DNA from: Streptomyces sp. SAJ15
GTDB lineage: Bacteria > Actinomycetota > Actinomycetes > Streptomycetales > Streptomycetaceae
Assembly: GCF_007595705.1 (NCBI RefSeq)
Contig: NZ_NISY01000002.1
Location: forward strand, 1,015,810-1,079,809
Length of the DNA stretch: 64,000 nucleotides
Reading direction: 5' to 3'
The notes under the pieces are model-generated. The model did no database searches and was not told the origin of the DNA. It saw nothing but the letters and a program-made list of their open reading frames with translations. Positions 21,853-28,800 of this stretch are shown here, in pieces. The position numbers were made by a program, and so were the translations under genes. The stretch's first letter is position 1. The number at the start of each line of letters is the position of its first letter.

Positions 21853-22649
21853 GCGAAAGCCTCCACCCGAACGCCCGCGGTCGCCAGCTCGTCCCGGACG
21901 CGCCGCGCGAGGGCGGCGGCGCCGGGGGTGTCGCCGTGCAGGCACAGGGACCGCACCTCCACCGCCAGTCGGTCGCCGTCGATCGAGTCCACCGCGCGGT
22001 CGCGGGCGATCGCCAGGGCGCGCGACACCACGGTGTCGGGGTCGCTGACCACGGCGCCCGGCGTGCCGCGCGGTACGAGGGTCGCGGCGGCGGTGTACGC
22101 GCGGTCGGCGAAGGCCTCGGTGACCACCGGAAGCCCGGCGGCGCGGGCGGCGTGGTGCAGCCGGGAGCCGGGCAGCCCGAGCACCGGCAGCGGCTCGGCG
22201 GCGGCCAGCCGTACGCCCTCGGCGACGGCGGCGGCCTGCTCCTCGTCGTGGACCGCGCGGTTGTAGAGCGCCCCGTGCGGCTTGACGTAGCGCACGCGCG
22301 ATCCGGCGGCGCGGGCGAACACCTCCAAGGCGCCGATCTGGTACGCGATCTCGTCGGCCAGCTCGCGCGGCGGCACGTCCATGGCGCGCCGTCCGAAGCC
22401 GGCCAGGTCGCGGTAGGAGACCTGCGCGCCGATGGTCACGCCGCGCTCGGCGGCCAGCTCGCAGACCCGCCGCATCGTCGAGGGGTCGCCGCCGTGGAAG
22501 CCGCAGGCGACGTTGGCGCTGGAGACGATGGAGAGCAGGGCGTCGTCGTCGGTCAACCGCCAGCGGCCGAAGCCTTCGCCGAGGTCGGCGTTGAGGTCGA
22601 TCACCAGGTCTGCGCCGCGCGCGGCCGTGCTCGTTTCCATGGTGGTCAT
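21849..22649 (-). CDS. pxpA: 5-oxoprolinase subunit PxpA (LamB/YcsF family)
   Basis: A 266-residue protein with the LamB/YcsF signatures IDLNADLGEGFGRW, SSANVACGFHGGDP and VRYVKPHGALYN. It is the subunit that, with PxpB and PxpC, cleaves 5-oxoproline. It is the first gene of the pxpABC operon. A TACGTT -10 hexamer ends only eight bases before ATG 22649, so the transcript is probably leaderless. The second in-frame ATG at 22640 is an alternative. The gene is divergent from the gntR gene, and the operator described at 22667-22690 lies inside its promoter. Confidence 0.94.
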   Translation of the reverse strand: MTTMETSTAARGADLVIDLNADLGEGFGRWRLTDDDALLSIVSSANVACGFHGGDPSTMRRVCELAAERGVTIGAQVSYRDLAGFGRRAMDVPPRELADEIAYQIGALEVFARAAGSRVRYVKPHGALYNRAVHDEEQAAAVAEGVRLAAAEPLPVLGLPGSRLHHAARAAGLPVVTEAFADRAYTAAATLVPRGTPGAVVSDPDTVVSRALAIARDRAVDSIDGDRLAVEVRSLCLHGDTPGAAALARRVRDELATAGVRVEAFA

Positions 22650-22657
22650 GTCGGCCT

Positions 22658-22690
22658 AACGTAGAGATTGTTGAACGATCCGACAAGAGG
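22658..22690 (-). promoter_or_regulatory. pxpA promoter with GntR-type operator
   Basis: On the minus strand TTGTCG (22681-22686) and TACGTT (22658-22663) are separated by exactly 17 bp, a good -35/-10 pair. Between them lies ATTGTTGAACGAT (22667-22679, plus strand), an imperfect palindrome fitting the TNGTNNNACNA consensus of FCD-type GntR regulators. The full 24 bp 22667-22690 recurs inverted at 23606-23629 with one mismatch. Confidence 0.75.
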
Positions 22691-22730
22691 AATGTTGTTT
22701 CGGTCTGATATCTCGGCTGTACTTCCCCTG

Positions 22731-22754
22731 CTTCGGGGCTTCGGGGCTTCGGGG
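22731..22754. repeat. Three tandem copies of CTTCGGGG
   Basis: CTTCGGGG is repeated exactly three times (22731-22738, 22739-22746, 22747-22754) in the leader region upstream of the gntR gene. Copy number may vary between strains. Confidence 0.75.
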
Positions 22755-22814
22755 CACAGGGGTGCGGCGCGGACACGAACGGGTCGGTGCCGAGGGGTGA
22801 AAAGGGAGAGAAGC

Positions 22815-23534
22815 GTGACGAACGGGGCCGAACAGCGGCTGGCCGAGGCGGTGGCGGTGTCGGGGCTCGCGGACGACCGGGCGCTGCTCGGTCGCACCAG
22901 CACCGCCGAGCGGGTCGCCGACATCCTGCGCGACCGGATCGCGGAGGGCTTCTTCCCGCCCGGCACCCGACTGTCCGAGGACAGCATCGGTGGCGCGCTG
23001 GGCGTCTCCCGCAACACCCTGCGCGAGGCGTTCCGGCTGCTCACGCACGAGCGGCTGCTGGTGCACCAGCTCAACCGCGGGGTCTTCGTGCGGGTCGTCA
23101 CGGTCGAGGACATCCTCGACATCTACCGGGTGCGCCTGCTCGTGGAGTGCGGGGCGGTCCGCGGTCTGGGGCGGCCGCCGTACGCGCTGGAGGCGGTGGA
23201 GGCGGCGGTCGCCGCGGGCGAGCGGGCCGCGGCGGCGCGGGAGTGGCAGGAGCTGTCCACCGCCAACATCCGCTTCCACCAGGCCGTGGTGGCGCTGGCC
23301 GGCAGCGCGCGCACCGACGAGCTGATGCGCGGCGTCCTCGCCGAACTGCGCCTGGTCTTCCATGTGATGGACGACCCGCGCCGCTTCCACGCGCCGTACC
23401 TCACCCGCAACCGGCAGATCCTGGAGGCGCTCCAGGCGGGTGACGCGGCCGAGGCGGAGCGACTGCTCGCCGCCTATCTGGAGGACTCCCGGCGGCAGTT
23501 GTCGGGGGCGTACGCGGAGCGCGTCGCCCCGTAG
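22815..23534 (+). CDS. GntR family (FCD) regulator of 5-oxoproline genes
   Basis: A 239-residue regulator starting at GTG 22815 with GGGAG six bases upstream. Residues of about 28-95 form the winged helix: RIAEGFFPPGTRLSE, GVSRNTLREAFRLL and LNRGVFVR. The rest is an all-helical FCD effector domain with RFHQAVVAL and the acidic/His residues that usually hold a metal. It sits between pxpABC and the transporter genes, and a 24-bp candidate operator occurs in both of those promoters, so it most likely represses both units and responds to 5-oxoproline or a related acid. The effector is inferred from context only. Confidence 0.9.
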   Translation: MTNGAEQRLAEAVAVSGLADDRALLGRTSTAERVADILRDRIAEGFFPPGTRLSEDSIGGALGVSRNTLREAFRLLTHERLLVHQLNRGVFVRVVTVEDILDIYRVRLLVECGAVRGLGRPPYALEAVEAAVAAGERAAAAREWQELSTANIRFHQAVVALAGSARTDELMRGVLAELRLVFHVMDDPRRFHAPYLTRNRQILEALQAGDAAEAERLLAAYLEDSRRQLSGAYAERVAP

Positions 23535-23605
23535 GGGCGGCTCCGCCGGGGCCGGGAGCCGCCGCGTGGTGGCCGCCGAGACGCCGAAAAGAGAACCCGA
23601 ATCAA

Positions 23606-23639
23606 CCTCTTGTCGGATCGTTGAACAATCGCCTAGCCT
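23606..23639 (+). promoter_or_regulatory. Transporter operon promoter with GntR-type operator
   Basis: TTGTCG (23610-23615) and TAGCCT (23634-23639) form a -35/-10 pair with 18-bp spacing. The 24 bp at 23606-23629 are the reverse complement of 22667-22690 with one mismatch, and contain GATCGTTGAACAATC, an imperfect palindrome. As in the pxpA promoter, the site lies between -35 and -10, suggesting repression. Confidence 0.75.
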
Positions 23640-23690
23640 CCGTCGCAGCCTCCTCACCCCTCCGTGAGGTCCTGCCTGGAAGGCGGACGC

Positions 23691-24411
23691 ATGATCGTTC
23701 TCCTCGGCGTGCTCGTGGTCGTCGTCGGCTTCGCCACGAGACGCAACCCCCTGTTGGTGGTGGGAGTGGCGGGCATCGCCACCGGACTGCTCGGCGGCCT
23801 GTCGCCCCGCGAAGTGCTCGCGGCCTTCGGCAACGGCTTCGCGTCGAGCCGTGCGGTGACCATCTTCGCCATCACCCTGCCCGTCATCGGCCTGTTGGAG
23901 CGCTACGGCCTCCAGGAGCAGGCCCGCACCCTCATCGCCCGCTTCGCCAAGCTCACCACCGGCCGCTTCCTCACCCTCTACCTCGCCCTGCGCCAGATCA
24001 CGGCGGCCGTCGGCCTGGTGAGCGTCGGCGGCCCGGCGCAGACCGTGCGCCCGCTGGTCGCCCCCATGGCCGAGGGCGCCGCGGAGCGCCGCTTCGGGCC
24101 GCTGCCCGACAAGGCCAGGGAGAAGATCAGGTTTCTCCGCCAGCGCGGACAACGTCGGACTCTTCTTCGGCGAGGACGTCTTCCTCGCGGTCGGCTCGAT
24201 CCTGCTGATCACCGGCTTCGTCAACACCACGTACGACACCCACCTGGAGCCCCTGCACCTCGCCCTGTGGGCGATCCCGACCGCGGTCTGCGCCCTGGTC
24301 GTCCACGGCTGGCGGCTGCTGCGGCTGGACCGGCAGCTGGAGCGCGAGCTCCTGGCCGCGAACGCCGGCCCCGTCCGCACCGCCGACGACGCCCCGGAGG
24401 TCATCAAGTGA
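23691..24411 (+). pseudogene. DUF969 subunit of a putative 5-oxoproline transporter, interrupted by a +1 frameshift
   Basis: The protein starts at ATG 23691 (GGAAGG upstream) with hydrophobic helices MIVLLGVLVVVVGFATR and the DUF969 motif GGPAQTVRPL. After KAREKI the frame fails: at 24132-24134 the codon TTT is followed by CTC, whereas skipping one T gives F-SASADNVGLFFGEDVF, the clearly homologous continuation, which then runs to TGA 24409-24411 and overlaps the next gene by GTGA. The product would be about 240 residues with several membrane helices, forming a transporter with DUF979. In the unshifted frame there is no stop, so ribosomes would continue for 92 Arg/Pro-rich codons and enter the DUF979 gene in frame. 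This could be mutation, sequence error or a real UUU-C slip. Confidence 0.8.
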
Positions 24412-25376
24412 TCAAGGCAGAGTGGTTCTTCTGGCTGGTGGGAGCCATCTTCCTGGTGATGGCGGCCCAGATGGCCGCCGACCGCACCAACCCCAAGCGG
24501 TATGGCACCGCGGCCTTCTGGGGGCTGCTGGGCGCCGGCTTCGTCTACAGCAGCTGGGTCGCCGAGAAGCGGGCCCCGGCCGAACCCCTCGGCGTCGCCG
24601 TACTGGCCATGGCCGCGCTGGCCGGCTTCGGCTTCACCGGGCGCGGCGAGGTGCGCACCACCACCCCGCGGCAGCGCGCCGCGAGCGCGGCCCGCCTGGG
24701 GAACCGGCTCTTCGTGCCCGCCCTCACCATCCCGGTCGTCGCCATGGCCTGCGCCGTCGGCGTCAAGGAGCTGTCGATCGGCGGCGAACCCATCCTCCAG
24801 AAGGGGAGCGAGACCATCCTGGGGCTCGGCATCGGGGCGGTCGTCGCCCTCGGGGTCGGCATGGTCATGCTGCGCGAACGGCGCGTCGCCACCCCGGTGC
24901 ACGCCGGCCGCTCCATGCTGGAGGCCATGGGCTGGGCGATGCTGCTCCCGCAGATGCTCGCCACCCTCGGCTCGATCTTCTCCGTCGCGGGAGTGGGCAC
25001 CCAGGTCGGCAAGCTCACCACCAAGGTGCTCCCGGAGGACTCGCTGTACATCGCCGTCGTCGTCTACTGCGTCGGTATGGCGCTGTTCACCGTGATCATG
25101 GGCAACGCCTTCGCCGCCTTCCCCGTGATGACCGCCGCCGTCGGCTGGCCCGTGCTGGTCGAGCACTTCGACGGCACCCCCGCCGCGGTGCTGGCGATCG
25201 GCATGCTGGCCGGCTTCTGCGGCACCCTCGTGACCCCCATGGCGGCCAACTTCAACATCGTCCCGGCGGCCCTGCTGGAGCTGAAGGACCAGTACGGCCC
25301 GATCAAGGCCCAGCTGCCCACCGCCGTGGCGCTGCTCGGCTGCAACATCGTGATCATGGCCGCGTTCGCCTTCTGA
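24408..25376 (+). CDS. DUF979 family membrane protein, 5-oxoproline transporter subunit
   Basis: A 322-residue integral membrane protein, start GTG 24408 overlapping the upstream stop (GTGA). About eight to nine hydrophobic helices are visible, with the family-like segments RTNPKRYGTAAFWGLLGAGF, FSVAGVGTQVGKL and the late GTLVTPMAANFNIVPAALLE. DUF969 and DUF979 proteins are consistently found together with pcp and 5-oxoprolinase genes and are regarded as a 5-oxoproline permease. Context here is exactly that: pyroglutamyl peptidase follows at 25409. Since its partner is frameshifted, the transporter may not work unless the shift is bypassed. Confidence 0.88.
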   Translation: MIKAEWFFWLVGAIFLVMAAQMAADRTNPKRYGTAAFWGLLGAGFVYSSWVAEKRAPAEPLGVAVLAMAALAGFGFTGRGEVRTTTPRQRAASAARLGNRLFVPALTIPVVAMACAVGVKELSIGGEPILQKGSETILGLGIGAVVALGVGMVMLRERRVATPVHAGRSMLEAMGWAMLLPQMLATLGSIFSVAGVGTQVGKLTTKVLPEDSLYIAVVVYCVGMALFTVIMGNAFAAFPVMTAAVGWPVLVEHFDGTPAAVLAIGMLAGFCGTLVTPMAANFNIVPAALLELKDQYGPIKAQLPTAVALLGCNIVIMAAFAF

Positions 25377-25408
25377 CCGCGCGGTCCACGCCCCCCGAGG
25401 AGCCGCAG

Positions 25409-26053
25409 ATGACCCGCGTCCTGCTGACCGGATTCGAACCCTTCGACGGCGAGCGGACCAACCCCTCCTGGGAGGCGGTCCGCGCCGCGACGGCACGACC
25501 GCTGCCCGGCGTCTCCTTCGCCGCCGTCGAGCTGCCCTGTGTCTTCGGGGCGGCGCGGGAGACGCTCCTCGCGGCCGTCGAGGCGGAGGACCCGCTGCTG
25601 GTGCTGTGCGTCGGGCAGGCCGGCGGGCGTCCCGGCATCACCGTGGAGCGGGTCGCCATCAACCTCGACGACGCCCGCATCCCCGACAACGCGGGCGCCC
25701 AGCCCATCGACCTGCCGATCGTGCCGGGCGGGCCGGCCGCCTACTTCGCCGCCCTCCCGGTGAAGGCGTGCGTCGCGGCCGTCCGCGCGGTGGGGCTCCC
25801 CGCCGCCGTCTCCCAGACCGCCGGCACCTTCGTCTGCAACCACGTCTTCTATGGGCTGATGCATCTGATCGCCACCGAGCGGCCGGCGCTGCGCGGCGGC
25901 TTCGTCCACGTCCCGTATGCTCCGGACCAGGTCACCGACCGGCCGGAGCCCTCGCTTCCGGTGGCGGCCGTCGCCGAGGGCCTACGGGCGATCACGGCCG
26001 CCGCCGTCGCCCGGAGCTCCGACATCCGGGCTGTGGGCGGTGCCACACACTGA
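25409..26053 (+). CDS. pcp: Pyroglutamyl-peptidase I
   Basis: A 214-residue C15 cysteine peptidase that removes N-terminal pyroglutamate from peptides in the cytoplasm. The catalytic triad is visible: Glu80 in GITVERVAIN, Cys143 in TAGTFVCNH, and His167 in GGFVHVPY. The start motif VLLTGFEPFDGERTNPSW is typical. GAGGAG (25397-25402) precedes ATG 25409. It is the last gene of the transporter operon and supplies 5-oxoproline to the oxoprolinases encoded next door. Confidence 0.95.
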   Translation: MTRVLLTGFEPFDGERTNPSWEAVRAATARPLPGVSFAAVELPCVFGAARETLLAAVEAEDPLLVLCVGQAGGRPGITVERVAINLDDARIPDNAGAQPIDLPIVPGGPAAYFAALPVKACVAAVRAVGLPAAVSQTAGTFVCNHVFYGLMHLIATERPALRGGFVHVPYAPDQVTDRPEPSLPVAAVAEGLRAITAAAVARSSDIRAVGGATH

Positions 26054-26121
26054 CCCGCGGGGCGCCCGGCGGAGCCGTGCCGTTTCGTCCGTTGTCGGTG
26101 CGACCGCCTACGCTGTGCGAC

Positions 26122-27645
26122 GTGACTTCTGCACCCCCGGGGGCCGCTGCGCCCCAGCTCAACGGGCAGTTCCGTGCTGCCCCGGGCCCGGCCGCCGACG
26201 AGGGCCTGGCGCGTCGGCTGCGCGCGCTCGCGTGCACCGCGCCCCTGCACGACCTCGACGTGCGCAAGGCCAACCTCGCGGGTGAGTTCGGGGTCTACGC
26301 GATGGCGGAGGTGGCGCTGGCCGCCATCGACCTGGTCACGCTGAACATGGACTTCGACACCGGCGCCGACCACGAGCAGATAGTCACCCGCCTGGTGCCG
26401 CGGGTCGCCGCCCAGACGCCCGAGCGGCCCGCCGCCGAGCACGAGCGGGTCGCCCGCTGGGTGCTGGAGAACCTGATCAACGTGGGCAGCGTGGACCGCG
26501 GTTTCCGCGCGGTCTACGGCACCTTCGACGCCGACGGCGGCTACGTCCGCCGCGACTACGACTTCAAGCTGATCGAGGAGGTGCCCGGTCCGGGCGGCGG
26601 GGTCTATCTGCGCACCACCGACGAGGCCGTCAACGTCCTGGTCGGCGCCCTGGACACCGACGTCACCAGCGCCCAGATCGCCGCCGAGGTGAAGCTGGAG
26701 GTGCTGATCAGCCGCGGCCGGCTCGCCGACGCACAACTCGCCGCCGAGCAGGCCCGCTACCGCACGGTGCAGTACTCGGAGACGCTGCGCCGCACGCTCG
26801 ACGCCACCCGGCGCAACGTGCGCGCCGTGGACTGGCTGCGCGGCGTGCCCGACATGATCGCCGAGGCGCTGGAGCACGTCGCCGACCGCTACCGCCACGA
26901 GAACGCGATCCTGACCAACATCCGCAAGGCCCGCGACGAGGCCGAGGGACCCGAGAACAAGCGGCGCGCCGCCGAGCTCGTGGACATCGTCAAGGACTGC
27001 ATCCGGCGCCACACCCAGCTCCAGTCCCGGCTGCTGGAGGCCGGGCCGTTGTTCCGCGCGGAGCAGGACCGGCAGGCGTTCGCCGCCCCGGCCGCCCGCG
27101 CCGGCCTCGATCTGTACGGGCAACTGGTCGCCCCCGTGCTGCCGCTCCCCGTCGAGCAGGCGATCCGGGTGACCGACGCCTTCTTCGCGCACGGCACCGG
27201 GCTGCGCACCCCCGCCTCGGTGCGCGTCGGCGACCTGGTCGACCTGCTGCTCACCCCGCCGGTCGAGCGCGCCCACCTGGGCGCCGAGATGCCCGAGCCG
27301 GACCTGATCGCCACCCCCGACGACAGCCGGTTCAGCGAGGAGCAGCTGGCCGCCGCCATGGACCTGCTCGACCTGCCGCCCGACGCCCCGCGCCGGCTCT
27401 CCGGGCTGCTGGCCGAGGCCCGGCGCACCGACCCGGAGCTGCCCTACCTGCTCGCCCTGCTGGCCGTGCACGCCGCCAGCCCCCCGGTTGGCACCGCCTA
27501 CCGCCAGGGCGAGCCCCGGCTGCTCTTCGCGGTCGACGACGGCACCGCGCTCGACGACCCGGAGTTCGGCGGCGCCGACCTCATCGTCGGCACCGCTCTG
27601 CTGGACGCGGCCGCCATGGCCGCCGACCGCGCGGAGGCGTCGTGA
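26122..27645 (+). CDS. MukF/JetA-like kleisin candidate of an SMC complex
   Basis: A 507-residue protein with no catalytic motif. The N-terminal 160 residues look like winged-helix units. They are followed by YLRTTDEAVNVLVGALDTD and an AAEVKLEVLISRGRLADAQ segment, the pattern seen in MukF/JetA proteins before their long helical linker (RYRTVQYSETLRRTLDATRR). Residues of about 220-330 are strongly helical. The C-terminus is a compact mixed domain. Together with the next two genes the order is kleisin, KITE, SMC, as in mukFEB and jetABC. GTG 26122 was chosen: TACGCT (26109-26114) lies seven bases upstream, suggesting a leaderless transcript. Assignment rests on layout and pattern, not on a database match. 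Confidence 0.6.
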   Translation: MTSAPPGAAAPQLNGQFRAAPGPAADEGLARRLRALACTAPLHDLDVRKANLAGEFGVYAMAEVALAAIDLVTLNMDFDTGADHEQIVTRLVPRVAAQTPERPAAEHERVARWVLENLINVGSVDRGFRAVYGTFDADGGYVRRDYDFKLIEEVPGPGGGVYLRTTDEAVNVLVGALDTDVTSAQIAAEVKLEVLISRGRLADAQLAAEQARYRTVQYSETLRRTLDATRRNVRAVDWLRGVPDMIAEALEHVADRYRHENAILTNIRKARDEAEGPENKRRAAELVDIVKDCIRRHTQLQSRLLEAGPLFRAEQDRQAFAAPAARAGLDLYGQLVAPVLPLPVEQAIRVTDAFFAHGTGLRTPASVRVGDLVDLLLTPPVERAHLGAEMPEPDLIATPDDSRFSEEQLAAAMDLLDLPPDAPRRLSGLLAEARRTDPELPYLLALLAVHAASPPVGTAYRQGEPRLLFAVDDGTALDDPEFGGADLIVGTALLDAAAMAADRAEAS

Positions 27646-27790
27646 CCAGGACACACCGCGCGCACCCCGCGGCCTCCGGCCAGGGCGGCCACCCCGTCCC
27701 ACCGCGCCGGCGAGCCCCGTGGACGGCGCGGGCCGGCGGTGCCGCACCGGCCGCAACCCCTGTCCTCGCCCGCCCCCAGGAGCTCCCCGC

Positions 27791-28693
27791 ATGAACCCGT
27801 ACGACGCCGACGACACCGCACAGCCGGCCCAGCCGCCCCGTGCGGCGGAGGCGCACCACGCGGCGCCGAGCGCGGTGACCCCCGCGGACGCGGCGGACGC
27901 CGCGCGGCTGGTCGCCTTCGGGCTCCAGCCGAAGCTGCTGCCCGCGCGGGACGTCGAATACGCCGAGCTGCTGCGCCGGCACCGGGACGACCCGGCCTTC
28001 GCGCGCCTCGCCGACGCGATCGCCGCCGGGCTGGGCCTCGTGGTGCTGGAGGTCTCCACCCGCGCGGGGATGGCCGTCACCGCCGCCGAGGACTCCGTCT
28101 TCGCCGTGCGGATGGGTGACTACGCGCGTCGCACCGCCGCCGACTCCGCCGACCGCTTCCTGCACGGCCTGGCCCACCTCGCGGTCGCCGCCATGGCCTT
28201 CCCCCGCCCCGAGGACCTCGCCGACGACGGCTACATCGGCCGGATCACGGTCAACGGCGTGGACGCCTTCGTCCGGCAGGCCTGCCGCCGGCTGGAGGAG
28301 CGCGCCGAGACGGAGGGCGAGAACACCGACCCGGCCTCCGACGCCCCCGGCCTGGAGGCGGCCTGGCGGGTGTACGCGCGGCGCAGCGCCACCGGCGCCA
28401 CCAAGGACGCCCGGCGGCTGGCCGGTTCGACCACCGGCATCGTCGGCAAGGCGGTGGCCTTCCTCGTCGACTCCGGCTTCCTCCAGCGCACCGGCGACGA
28501 CGCCGGCGGCGCCTTCCGCACCACCGCGCGCTACCAGCTCCAGGTGCGCGACATGGCGGGCAGCGCCGCCATGGCGGAGCTCCTGGAGCTGGGAGTGGTG
28601 CCGGTCGGCGACGGCAGCGCCACCCTGCTGCCGCCCGACGACAGCGACGACCTCGACCTGGTCGCCGACGCCGGCCTGCCCTTCCACTCCTGA
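27791..28693 (+). CDS. MukE/JetB-like (KITE) subunit candidate
   Basis: A 300-residue acidic protein from ATG 27791 with AGGAG at 27778-27782. It seems to contain two winged-helix-like parts: one around residues 60-150 (DRFLHGLAHLAVAAMAFPRP) and a second near 195-260 with TTGIVGKAVAFLVDSGFLQR followed by FRTTARYQLQVRDM, a helix-turn-helix plus wing pattern. No enzyme motif is seen. Size, double winged-helix layout and position between a kleisin-like gene and an SMC gene match MukE/JetB. The 145-bp gap to the upstream gene contains no other gene. Alternative reading: a DNA-binding regulator, but the operon argues against it. Confidence 0.55.
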   Translation: MNPYDADDTAQPAQPPRAAEAHHAAPSAVTPADAADAARLVAFGLQPKLLPARDVEYAELLRRHRDDPAFARLADAIAAGLGLVVLEVSTRAGMAVTAAEDSVFAVRMGDYARRTAADSADRFLHGLAHLAVAAMAFPRPEDLADDGYIGRITVNGVDAFVRQACRRLEERAETEGENTDPASDAPGLEAAWRVYARRSATGATKDARRLAGSTTGIVGKAVAFLVDSGFLQRTGDDAGGAFRTTARYQLQVRDMAGSAAMAELLELGVVPVGDGSATLLPPDDSDDLDLVADAGLPFHS

Positions 28694-28695
28694 GC

Positions 28696-28728
28696 CGGTG
28701 CCCGCGCGGGGCTTCCGCGCGGGCACCG
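28696..28728 (+). terminator. 14-bp hairpin inside the SMC operon
   Basis: CGGTGCCCGCGCGG (28696-28709) pairs perfectly with 28715-28728 around GGCTT. It starts two bases after the stop codon of the KITE-like gene and precedes the SMC gene by 72 bases. It may terminate most transcripts, lowering SMC expression, or imply a separate promoter for the SMC gene. Confidence 0.65.
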
Positions 28729-28800
28729 CCGGGCCGCGCCCCGGCACCCCGCACGTTCTGTGATTGCCCGTTACGACCACGACAACGAGAGTCCGCCGCC

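Noticed and set aside
23691..25376. A natural DUF969-DUF979 fusion protein
   Set aside because: The joining segment is an Arg/Pro-rich shadow frame, while the proper DUF969 C-terminus is found in the +1 frame and overlaps the DUF979 start by GTGA.
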